Made by a program: the position numbers and the translations under genes
The notes under the pieces: generated by a model
The model's input: the letters and a program-made list of their open reading frames with translations, nothing else
The model's database searches: none
Told to the model about the DNA's origin: nothing
Origin: Aradus depressus
Lineage: Eukaryota > Arthropoda > Insecta > Hemiptera > Aradidae
Reading direction: 5' to 3'
Assembly: GCA_963662175.1 (NCBI GenBank)
Contig: OY759225.1
Span: 15,307,601-15,371,600 of the forward strand
DNA: 64,000 bases
Shown: positions 52,546 to 62,484 of the stretch, in pieces
Layout of the letters: each line of letters opens with the position of its first letter
Position numbering within the stretch: position 1 is the stretch's first letter

Positions 52546-53082
52546 CCAATGAGGAGAGAAGCAAACAAGGGCCACCCTTTTTAATCAACATTTTTTTTCA
52601 ATAAGAGGCGTACAATTGAATGTGTGTTTGGAATAATTAATGTTAAATTATCTATAATTTGGGTATCGATTGAAACACGATTGATTTAACAAACAAGATG
52701 TTGAAATGCATTTGTGTTTTTCACAATATTGTCACTCAATTTTCTACTTTTGAGTATAACTTGTTACAACAATTTAATGTAATACTAGCCACAGACCGTG
52801 CCTCGTTCAAACAAGCATGGAGTGGCTGCGAGTAAAGCGACTAGCTGAATATGCGGCCGAACTATGAGGCAATTTAAAATCTTTATTTTGAATAGTTTAA
52901 ACAGAAAACAAAATCTATATTTAACGAAAACTCACCAGAGTCTGAATTATAATAATTCCTCTGAAATGGTTCAAGGCCGCTACAGCCCACCACTTCAATG
53001 TCAAGGAGTCCTGGAATGAAACCGACAGATGGACAGGCCGCCGGACGGTGGTAGTACGGGACCCTTCGGGAGATTGTGCGGT
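52546..53082. other. No gene seen
   Basis: Includes a GC-richer stretch at 52970-53080 that may be an upstream part of LINE-B. No domain readable. Confidence 0.4.
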
Positions 53083-53335
53083 TCCACATCTTCCTATCCG
53101 TCCCGAGCTTGGAGGGTGTAAAGAGAGAAGTAATCACATTCAGACAGTCGAAGATGTTCCTGGGTGAGGATTCCAATGTGTTGAAGGATGGGATCCTGAA
53201 CCTCAAAAGGAACGAGGTTCGGCAACTAACAGAAGTTCTCACAGGACACGGTCCTTTCAATAGATACCTACACATTGACGGCGGCTAACTTCCTGGACCC
53301 TAGGTGGAAAGCACCAGCCCAGCAGTATATTGTAA
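53083..53335 (+). pseudogene. LINE-B copy 3, ORF2 C-terminal piece
   Basis: Plus-strand frame: REVITFRQSKMFLGEDSNVL, KDGILNLKRNEVRQLTEVLT and GHGPFNRYLH, then a stop. This is the best copy for the LTGHGPFNRYLH core that is damaged in the copies at 8040 and 27543. The Cys cluster and final 50 residues are deleted, and the 3' text 'gtggaaagcaccagcccagc' follows directly. Confidence 0.65.
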
Positions 53336-54149
53336 TGTTGGTTTTTATGAATAATTTTAATAGTGAAAATTATATAATTTTTTTAATAGAAGTCCCAGTT
53401 CGGGTTATGTAATAAATTATATTATCCAACTACCAGCAATTAAGTAATTTTTATATACTAAACAGGGCAGCAGGATTCGTTGTTGATAATTATTACAAAA
53501 AACGCAATTATAGGTATATGTTTGAAAACCATTTAATATTTGTTACCCTTTACTATATCTATAACAACAATGATAACAATTTATATAGTTAACAACAACT
53601 TATATTTTTATATAAAAATATAAACATTATGAAATTTTATCTTTCTTGTCTGTCTATATCCCCACGATTTAATAGTTTTCTACAAATTATTCATTTATTT
53701 TTAAAGTATAATATCTGATTATTTAGAATTTAATTTGCTACTTGCGGTTATATTGCTTGAGAGGGTGATGATGTTGGATCATAATAACTCTAGGTATAGC
53801 CATGCGAGGGCCAACGCTGGAACCACCATGCTTTATTAATTTCATTATCTCTAGTCCCCTCATTAAACCAATCAATCGATATAATTTTTTTTTTTATTAA
53901 TTGCAACATTAATTTTTTTAGACAAGTCCCCCTCCCCCCCCCCCCCCCCCCCCCCCCCCCCCATATATATTTGTCTAGAATGAATCTGTTGCGTTGTTGA
54001 GGATCTCTCTGGTCCCATAGAAGTTTTTAGACAAAAACAGAACTTATCAATTGATTTAATATATTTTTTAGCAAAAAGAGCAAAGAAAACAAAATATATA
54101 TAGTTTTTTTGCTCTATTAATTATTAATATATTCTTTTAATTTTTGTTA
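53336..54149. other. No gene seen; 29-nt C run
   Basis: AT-rich with C29 at 53934-53962, next to a TATATA. No protein similarity recognised. Confidence 0.5.
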
Positions 54150-54705
54150 TTTATTATTATTATTATTTATTTTATTTTTTCTTCTTCACACGCCATTTTT
54201 AAGGGAGTGCTGGTGATGACCGATTTTCCCCTCACGCCTCTATCCTTTCGACGCCCCGCCTGGTCTTCCTCCACTGCTGGACAGTGGATGGTTGGGCAGT
54301 GTGGTGGGAGATACCGCGCTGGTCTGCCGCCTCCTCCCCTCTCCACTAGTTGGAGAGTGGTATATGGGGCAGTGTGCGGGAGTCCTACTGGTGCTGTCCT
54401 CGTCAAGTTTCTTATACCTATATATTTTTAATTATTTTATTTAGTTATTTTTATTTTATTTTATTTTATTTTATCTCTTTCATTTTATTATGTATTCTGT
54501 TTATTATTTTTGTATATGTTTGCTTATTTTGTATTATTCATTTATTTTTTTCCTTCTTATTATGTTTTAAATATTTTGTATGACTTATTATTTTATCATG
54601 TCTTCTTATAGTCATCACTTCTGCTTATTGTTATTGTTTGTACAGATTGTAGAATAAATAAAAAAAAAATAAAGGAAAAAAAAATAATAAAAAAAAAAAG
54701 TTCTT
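54150..54705 (+). other. Possible 3' tail of a retroposon
   Basis: A GC-rich block (54210-54410, with 'tggacagtggatggttgggc') is followed by T-rich sequence and 'tgtacagattgtagaataaa' with A runs up to 54700, as in LINE 3' UTRs. No ORF2 sequence is visible, so the class is open. Confidence 0.35.
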
Positions 54706-55739
54706 TTGCTCTATGCTAACAGCACTGCTCCTTGTGTCACTCGCCACACCGTTTTGCGTTCATTGTCCGCTCGCTGCTTGACTAGTTTTCAGCTTAAACA
54801 ACTGATCATCCCCTTTACGAAAAGAGGTGTGTAGGACTGGTGGAAGTAGCAAAGACTGGCCTTAGGAGTGTGGCTCAGCCATGGAGAAAGTTGATACTGA
54901 CCAAAGAGCCAAAAACAAAAAAAAAATAAATAAGTTTTTGAGACAGATGGCTTGTATACAAAATGTAATGTATCACTTATCCTTTCCCCAAGGAACATAA
55001 GCTACACTAAAGCAGTGTTTGGAAAACTTCTTGGAGCTAAAAGATCTCCCTCAAAGCCTGGAGATTGATGAGCTCAGGTAACATGCGGTCTTTATCGATT
55101 AGAAGCTTCAAGTGGACGTTTTTAACACTTTTCTTAAAATGTATGTTCAATAAATCAACAAAATATTTGTTTATAAATTTATGAAGTCATCTTGGGAAGT
55201 GTTTCTGGAATAGCAAGTGCCTAGTCTTGGAGCAAGACCTGGAGACACTCTCTGTCACGCTCAGTTAAGGCGAAAGGGAAGGACAGTCAGAAAAGTCTCG
55301 TGTAGAATCCATTTCTTTTATATATACATATATACAACAATATATATACAATAGGTAGATGAGATGTTATATACAATAAAATTTCTTATACCAACCACGC
55401 TTTCAGATCACTCTGTCTCCCCCCCCCCCCCCCCCCCCCCCCTTCTCAAAATCATTTAATTTTGTCTCTTTGTACAGCGTAATCCTTAGTTAGACATTCT
55501 TTTACCCAGTAATGTCATTATGAAATAATTTTGAGAAGGGGAAGGAGGAGAGAAACTGATCTGTAAGTGTGTTTCGTATGAGAATGTCCGTTAATGGCCA
55601 CATCACTTATATTTTATTCTGTATTTTTATAAAAAATTAACTACATAATATGTCATCACTTATTATAATATAATAAAACCATATATTAAACTTAGTTGCT
55701 ATGAGTGATGATTTAAACATTACTTACAATTAGATATAT
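54706..55739. other. No gene seen; 24-nt C run
   Basis: C24 at 55419-55442. Text around 55380-55540 ('accaacc acgctttcaga' and 'ccttctcaaaatcattt') resembles 45610-45700, an unclassified repeat. Confidence 0.5.
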
Positions 55740-55965
55740 TCCTTATAGACATTTAGTTTACATTCTTCGGGCCGCTATAACTTTTTTTATAATGATCCTA
55801 ACTCAAAAATAAGGATTTATACCGATTGGAAATTTTATAAGGAACATTTTTGATTCAAACCAACTTTTCGATGCGACTAACTGTTTTCGAGTAAATCAAG
55901 GAAACTTCTAAAAATATGTGTTTCAAAACTACATTTCAAGATGTAGGCACACACATAGATGTGTT
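55740..55965 (-). repeat. Dispersed repeat E
   Basis: Reverse-orientation copy: 'aaggaacatttttgattcaa' and 'gtaaatcaaggaaacttcta' match the end of the 45050-45430 copy. Confidence 0.65.
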
Positions 55966-56429
55966 TCAGATATATGTACTATGTTTCTGAAACATGTAGA
56001 TTAGTATCAAGTTGATATTTCACTGTTTCTGACATATACGAAGGAAAAACAGATATTTTGTTTTTCCCAAAAGAAAGAAAAAAGTTTTTTTTTTGTTAGA
56101 TGGAAGATGAGAAGGATATGTTTGATAATTGGGGCTGTCACCAGGGCGTGTGACGATAAGTCGATAGGCATCCCTTTAGTATCGATATATGTGTTATCGA
56201 TACCACAAAAGCCACTTCACAAAGACTCCCCCTTCCTCTGTTGATTTTTCAGCTATCTTACTCAGCTTTTCTTTGCCATTTAGCTGGAAAGCCAGTGATA
56301 GCTGTTTTCCTCACATTTTTCTGGTTTTGGATTGGATAGCTTCTAACTGTATTTTTACTTTTCATAGAGATATATAATATATGAATATATATAATGTTCA
56401 TTAGTATATAATATTCTGTTTATGTGTAA

Positions 56430-56530
56430 TCTGGGTAATTAATGAATTGACACGAAATTTCATATGTAAATTTAAGCCCTATAAAAACGACAAGTATTCT
56501 TTTTCAGTGGAATCAACCCAAACAGTGGGG
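56430..56530 (+). repeat. Dispersed repeat D, short piece
   Basis: 'aattgacacgaaatttcata' 'tgtaaatttaagccctataa' followed by 'aacgacaagtattctttttc'. Confidence 0.5.
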
Positions 56531-56841
56531 TGGATCAAAAAAAATTGAAGGGCATCGTGTAGAGTGTCAAATGAAAGCTTATTGAAACATCAATTCATCA
56601 ATATATAAGATGTATTTTTTGTTCACTTTTTTTGGAAAAAACGCTTAAAAATTGATATCCCCCACCCTTATTACCAAAAGGATCGCTCAGAAAAATCTGA
56701 AAAAATCATGAACATTGAGAATTAGTTGTAGATTGAACCAAAATTAACAGCATTGAAAAATTTTAGCGCGATCAATTGTTATAAACAATTTAATTGTTTA
56801 TTTCCTTATAACTGGGGGGGGGGGGCTGATGGCACGGAACA

Positions 56842-57091
56842 ATAATTGAGGCGTTGACAATGAAAATAAGGTAGTTGCCGAAAATGAGTTTTTTCACTGA
56901 AACGATTCTATCTTCCAAGGCCAATAGCGTTGAAAAGGAGGTAAGTTCTTATCTCCTTTCGTTTAGTTTTGAGCGATGTTACAAGATGCCGCGTTCCGTT
57001 ATTTATTCATGTCTCAAATTGGTTTTTGCTTCTCTTGGAAAATTTCAGTTTTGGCACTTACCTCCTTTTCATTGTCAACGCCTCAATTGTG
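56842..57091. mobile_element. 250-bp MITE-like unit
   Basis: 'aattgaggcgttgacaatga' (56844 on) and its inverted partner ending at 57088 are perfect for 23 bp, with weaker pairing for a further 12-15 bp. A second inner pair involves 'aaaaggaggtaagt' (56933) and 'acttacctcctttt' (57057). The open frame across it (56875-57114) has no domain. Confidence 0.65.
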
Positions 57092-57324
57092 CAAGTATAG
57101 TTTTTGAACAGTAAGTTTACATCGATCCCTAGATCGATAGAGCTGAAGACAGCCTGTACGTTTGAACTAGTGTATGAGATGGTCCTTATTTTCAGAAATA
57201 GACTTCACATCAGTCTTGATAGATGTCATTTGCCAGCATGGCACCAAGAAAATTGAATATATTTCTGTTTCAGAAAACTATATAAAAGCCTATATAACAA
57301 AAAATTCTATTTCAATATGTTGAG

Positions 57325-57410
57325 GGACACATTGTACAACATAATATGTTATAGTAAGGACACATTGTACAACATAATATGTTATAGTAAGGACACATTG
57401 TACAACATAT
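57325..57410 (+). repeat. 33-bp tandem repeat, 2.6 copies
   Basis: Unit 'ggacacattgtacaacataa' 'tatgttatagtaa'. Contains the near-palindromes TTGTACAA and ATAATATGTTAT. Confidence 0.9.
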
Positions 57411-57544
57411 AGTATATATCAGGTTGAATAAATAAAACAAAATTCTTTCTAAAACAATTTATATTCCACAAAATATATATTCATATGTATTTATATTTTT
57501 CATGGAATAGAAAATATTTCAAATAGACAATATAGTATATATTA

Positions 57545-57700
57545 ATATAATTTTTAATGAGGACAATTTTTTATTAGAATTAATGTTTCGTTATGACTAA
57601 CCGTTTTCGGGTAAATCAAGGAAACGTTTAAAAATACATTTCTGAAGACGGTTTTCGGCCTATAACTCGAAAACCGGAAGACCATCTAAAAATCATATTT
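57545..57700 (-). repeat. Dispersed repeat E
   Basis: 'taaccgttttcgggtaaatc' 'aaggaaacgtttaaaaatac' then 'ggcctataactcgaaaaccg'. It is cut by the following SINE-1. Confidence 0.65.
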
Positions 57701-57708
57701 CATATAAA

Positions 57709-57975
57709 CGTGGGTTCGAAACCCGACCGAGGCCCTTAGTTTATTTTATCTGGGAGGTAAAATAAACTTAAGCACGCCGTCCTTCGGATGGGACGTTAAG
57801 CGATGGTCCCGAGCCTGTACGATATCAGGTACTCGTTAAAGACCAATGTCCTAGGGGAATAAAAATTTAGGGTCGGCAAAATTTAGGATTCCCACAGTAG
57901 AGTCGGGCTCATGTCCACCGTAAGAGCGCTCTGGTAGTAGGCGATATGACCTCGTAGTTAAAGTTAACCTAACCT
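57709..57975 (+). mobile_element. SINE-1 truncated at the B box, CCTAA tail
   Basis: Starts 'cgtgggttcgaaacccgacc' and ends 'gtagttaaagttaacctaac', lacking 'gcccgggcatgagtcat' before the tail. A (TA)n run follows at 57976-57994. Confidence 0.88.
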
Positions 57976-57994
57976 AGGTATATATATATATATA

Positions 57995-59262
57995 TTTTTT
58001 TTTTTAAACCTTAGCTATTATTTTCTATATGAGAGAATAATAATTGTGGCGATTTATAGTTTTCCATCAAAATCTTTTCTGAACTATATTTAACTTTTAG
58101 TGAAAAAAAAGAAGAAATAATGCTCTAAAAAATAATGTATAAAATCTGGAAAAAAAAGTTTTTGTATATAGAATTATGAAATAAAATATTTTTTTTTAAT
58201 GTATAAAAAAATATATATTCAATATATAATATAATATATATATATATATATGTATATTCAATATTTATATCACTTTTTAAAAATTGTGAGCTTTTTATAA
58301 TGTATAAATTATAAATTTTATTTCATAATTTTTTTGATTAACTTAAATATAAATTTTTGAGAAAATTTTTTTTAAAATTGGAAAATATGAAATTCCGTTG
58401 AAAACTCGAATTTTTGACCGATTACATAACTTCCCCTATACTTTTTATGGCTGGAGAAGTAAAATCAATTTGAGTCTCATCACCCCAGTAGTGACTCCCT
58501 ATAGAATTGGTACCGCTCCCAATCTTACGTGATCCAACTCCGTACAATATCCTGCTACAACGTAGTCTTGTTGTGTATTCACGAACACACCACAATGTAG
58601 TCAAATAAAAAATACACCTTCCGGGCATACTTTGCGTCTCTATCAGAGGGAAATTGGCCTATACTCATTTGAAGGGAAATTTGGTTCATAGATATACATA
58701 TATTAGAACTAACCTACAACCAATACATGAAGAGAAATACATTTTGCTTCTCGAACTGCATGAAGTATTTTTTAGAATTTTACTGGATTAAATGCGAATT
58801 TTCAGTCATGTATTGGCCAAACACGGAGAAAAGTAAAAAATAAGGAATAAATTAATACAAAAACAAAATACTTTCATGACGTAAAGAATGGTGAATATCT
58901 TCATCAGAACTTGATTCATCTGTAGCATTAACAAAGTGAGCCACAAGAGAGAAATTTATGAGAATGAAAACATGAAAAAAAATTTGGAAAATAGGAAGAA
59001 GGGGAAAAAATGATAAACATAATGGAGAGCAATGGGCAGATGGACCCCCACTCCAACTATGTACTTCAGTACGTGACAAGGTTCTGTCGGAGGAGAAATA
59101 TATCTGTCTCCATAGAAACACTTTTTCAATTTGACTGGCTCATGAGTTACAGTTTTATATATACAATAGAGCTTACAACTTTATATTAACGAAATGTAAA
59201 ATACATAATTTCACTCACTTTCATGGGATAATGTGCCAAAAAATTGAAAGTCGATAACAATA
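57995..59262. other. AT-rich sequence, no gene seen
   Basis: 58215-58250 is a TA run. 58370-58460 is the end of repeat D ('gaaattccgttgaaaactcg' 'cataacttcccctatacttt'). Minus-strand frames at 58422-58628 and 58852-59121 show no domain. Confidence 0.5.
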
Positions 59263-59915
59263 TATGTATATGTTACTATTAATTTGATAAATTTGGTTAT
59301 TATACATAATAACTGGTTATTATGTATAATAACCACCGTTCTTGGTTAATATGACAAATTATTCACAGTTTCTTAATATTTATCATATTAACCAGTTATT
59401 ATACATAATATAAAACTCACCTTGTTAATATGATAAATTTTGCTTTCACAAAAACCTGATTGCCTCCGAGTTTTGAACGACGGGAGGGGCAGATATATCG
59501 TTCCGCCGGCCGTAGGCCGGCACACCTTCCCCCTGAATTTGGTACCATCTATTGTGATTTATTTGTCTCCAAATAATATAGCTTAAATTTCTGGATGAGT
59601 TCAGTTGCAATAACCCTTTGATGCGTTCTTGTCAATTTATCAAAATTGTAACACATCAAAACTACGGCCGGCGGAACGATATATCTGCCCCTCCCGTCGT
59701 TCAAAACTCGGAGGCAATCAGGTTTTTGTGAAAGCAAAATTTATCATATTAACAAGGTGATTTTTTTATTATGTATAATAACTGGTTAATATGATAAATA
59801 TTAAGAAACTGTGAATAATTTGTCATATTAAGCAAGAACGGTGGTTATTATACATAATAACCAGTTATTATGTATAATAACCAAATTTATCAAATTAACA
59901 GTAACATATATACAT
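59263..59915. mobile_element. Fold-back element: ~250-bp inverted arms, 146-bp centre
   Basis: Arms 59263-59515 and 59662-59915 are highly similar in reverse. Each contains the palindrome GGTTATTATACATAATAACC or its close variants, and a GC-rich inner end ('ttccgccggccgtag' and 'ctacggccggcggaa'). The centre (59516-59661) is not part of the symmetry. RNA from this locus would fold into a long hairpin. Confidence 0.9.
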
Positions 59916-60202
59916 TTTTTGTTGTTAAATAAGTTGAAATTAATTTCTTTATTTTGCATATTTACATTCATTAAATCACCAAAAGTAAATGTTATGTCGG
60001 TGATAAAAGAGAACAGAACTAAATGGTTGATAACAAAATAAAATAGATTAAATGAACTAAGTACAAAGTAATAAATTAAATATGTACAGATATATACAAA
60101 AAGTAAAAGTTAGTAACTATAATATTTAGTAACTAACTGCAATAATTATTATATAAAAATAGTAGAAAAGAAATATAATAATATAAAATACAGGTATATA
60201 CA

Positions 60203-60264
<62 letters not shown>

Positions 60265-61274
60265 TATTATTATTTCCTTTATACAGTAGTTTCCGAAAAG
60301 TGCCCTAATAAAAATTATTTAGAATTTTGAAGAAAGTGCACGTATTTAGAAGAAATTCAATCAATAATTACTTCATTTGGATTTCTTCTAAAATATATAT
60401 ATTGTAGTGTGTCGTTTTGACAACTACATGACTTTATGGTTTTAAATAATAAATTAAGGGGGGGGTGAATCTATTTGGTATGTAGTAATCTAATTGATTA
60501 AAAAAAAAGTGATATCGATTGACTAAAAAGGTTAATCGATACCACATGTTGATGATAATTGGATTAAGAACTCATAAATTCCCAATAAATAAAAAAATAA
60601 AAATAAAAATATCGGAGCTAAGTAAATTTTAAATAAATTTATAATGAGATACTGATTAGGTATTATATAATCTGGAGAGCCATGGTACGAAAAACAATTG
60701 AGTCGTATGTGATAAAGTGAGAGAGGAGGTAGTGATCTCTCTGTGTGCGCAAAGAAAAAAAGAAGAAAAAAATAAACAAGTGAAGTTATGGAGTGAGTGG
60801 TAATGAAGTTGATGATGGCTACACGGATACGTAACAAAAGTATAAATGAAGCCATGAGGATGAGCTTATGAGACCAACGTGGAGGTAACCACATGGAGCT
60901 CGATCATTAAGAAGCCAAAATCATCTCATCAATGAAAGTATACAGCAAGTAAGCTAATCAATGCGCAGTTTCCATTTGATAATTTGTATATTTTATAAAA
61001 AATATAATACGGTTGAATAAAAAATAATTGTAAGCTTGTCTTAATAACTAAAAAAAAAAAGGAAATTAAATTAAAATATGGATTTTAAAAGTTTAAATGT
61101 CTTGCGTATTTTTTATGATATCACTTTTCACCCATAATCATTCCAATAAAAAGAACCCTGAGGTTGTGGTCTGTGCATGTGACTAGAACAAAATAAGTAA
61201 ATATTTTTTCGTAGAAAGTCACAAGAACAGAGAATGACAATATATATACTCTGAGATGCCATCATTATCTATGT
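59916..61274. other. AT-rich sequence, no gene seen
   Basis: 60203-60256 is a (TA)n run. A 120-codon minus-strand frame at 60532-60894 is rich in hydrophobic residues but has no recognised domain. Confidence 0.5.
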
Positions 61275-61391
61275 CATATGTGGGCAACAACCGGCCCGCT
61301 GTAAGATTTGGTCCGGCCCGCGAGACATTTTGAAAAACCCAATTTAAAAAAAATATATTACACTACTTACTCACACTCACTCCAAATTAGG
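61275..61391 (+). mobile_element. Left end of a second hAT element copy
   Basis: 'catatgtgggcaacaaccgg' and the next 100 bases match 36987-37105 with few changes ('cccgctgtaagatttggtcc'). The match stops at 'ccaaattagg', before the transposase fragment. No right end was found. Confidence 0.75.
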
Positions 61392-61507
61392 AAGATCGAG
61401 TAGGATGGGGTTTGTCGCTTGCTCCTGCGGAATCAAGTGAGCGAGCAAGGTGAGTGAGGAAATATTATCTATGTTTATATCTTTTAAGTTGAGGAACGCG
61501 GACATAT

Positions 61508-61771
61508 TGTGGAAACTTGTAATAAATGAATAAAACAAACTTATTTTTTGAAATATTGTCTATTCCACTAAAGATATATATACATATAACTACCGGTTTC
61601 GGCTTTATACCATCGTCAGGTCTAGTTATGAACTAAGACTTATGTAATGTACCATATGATCAAAAGAATATCAACTACAGATGGAGGTAGGTTAGATAAA
61701 TATGTGAGTTGAGTTGTATAATAAAATGTTTATAATGAAACATATATGGTGTACTTGTTAATTAACTTACA
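61508..61771 (+). mobile_element. Probable 5' LTR of a Ty3/gypsy-type element (start uncertain)
   Basis: The primer-binding site that follows fixes the 3' edge at or just before 61771 ('aacttaca'). A TG at 61508 is one candidate start, giving about 264 bp. No 3' LTR is inside the window, so the LTR limits cannot be checked. A repeat-end-like hammerhead motif lies within it on the minus strand. Confidence 0.4.
61591..61622 (-). ncRNA. Hammerhead-like motif within the LTR region
   Basis: Minus strand: CTGACGA, T, 'ggtataaagcc', GAAA, CCGG, TA, 'gtt'. A 3-bp stem I (GAC with GTT, one G-T pair) and a 2- to 3-bp stem II are possible; ACCGGT is palindromic. The order matches the family A and B sites. 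Confidence 0.35.
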
Positions 61772-61773
61772 TT

Positions 61774-61791
61774 TGGCGCAGTCGGTAGGAC
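61774..61791 (+). promoter_or_regulatory. Primer-binding site, complementary to tRNA-Ser
   Basis: 'tggcgcagtcggtaggac'. It starts TGG, complementary to the CCA end of tRNA; the rest fits the 3' end of insect tRNA-Ser (..CCGACTGCGCCA), the primer used by the 17.6/297 group of gypsy elements. Confidence 0.75.
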
Positions 61792-61842
61792 CACGAACTG
61801 AAGACTGAAGTGAATAAGGTATTATTCATTATACTATAAATT

Positions 61843-62484
61843 ATGTCTTCCATAGAGTTCAAGTTCAGATTTAAGAAATTTGGAGACAAGTGCATTTTAT
61901 ATGCATTCAAAGAAAAAAATAGAAATGATTGGGTTACAGTTGAACCCGCATTTCGAGACCTGCAATTCCATACAGGGCTTCTGTCGGTTGAGGGTGTTCG
62001 ACATGCCCTCCAAGAGGATTTCAGGCAAAAGTCTATATCAATAAGCATTACTAAAGAATTGGCTGAGGCTTATCGTTCATCCTCCACTCAGGCCATAGAA
62101 GATTCGGATCATGAAGAAGAAGGGGTTGACTCTCATTCTTTGGATCCACTGGTGTGCCTTGGTCAAAGTCCGGAGCGGCAGATGTTGTTGACGCTATTAG
62201 AATATCAACAGCGCCTCAACCAGGAGCTGATACAAAGTAGTCAGCAGGGGGTACAGAAAATGATGGAAGCAATGATGGCATCTTTTGCTGAAGTTATAAC
62301 GAAATTGAACAGTAAACCGGAAAAGATGGGTATTAAGAAATTCGACGGAAAAAATGAAGATCCCAAAACCTGGCTACTTATATATGAAAAAGTCTGTTCC
62401 TCCAACAACTGGGACAGTGACTATTTGAAAATTAGTAATCTAGTTTCCCATCTGGTACCCCAGAGTACTGCAGAGAAATGGTAA
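61843..62484 (+). CDS. gag-like protein of a Ty3/gypsy-type element
   Basis: ATG at 61843, 72 bp after the LTR edge, 213 codons to a TAA at 62482. An acidic stretch (residues 83-95) and a Gln/Met-rich, probably coiled-coil segment (about 118-160) precede a capsid-like region starting IKKFDGKNEDPKTWLLIYEK, close to the FxGxxDPxxWLxxFE pattern of Ty3/gypsy and Arc-type capsids. The product would package element RNA into particles. The stop comes directly after W213, where capsids of this family usually go on with an aromatic residue, and the same frame stays open afterwards, so it looks like a single nonsense change in a longer protein. No zinc knuckle was found. Confidence 0.75.
   Translation: MSSIEFKFRFKKFGDKCILYAFKEKNRNDWVTVEPAFRDLQFHTGLLSVEGVRHALQEDFRQKSISISITKELAEAYRSSSTQAIEDSDHEEEGVDSHSLDPLVCLGQSPERQMLLTLLEYQQRLNQELIQSSQQGVQKMMEAMMASFAEVITKLNSKPEKMGIKKFDGKNEDPKTWLLIYEKVCSSNNWDSDYLKISNLVSHLVPQSTAEKW

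Noticed and set aside
54144..54583. Hydrophobic frames suggesting a membrane protein
   Set aside because: T-rich low complexity translates as Phe/Ile/Leu; no start or splice support.
60532..60894. 120-residue minus-strand hydrophobic protein
   Set aside because: AT-rich composition explains it; no family, conserved motif or gene structure.
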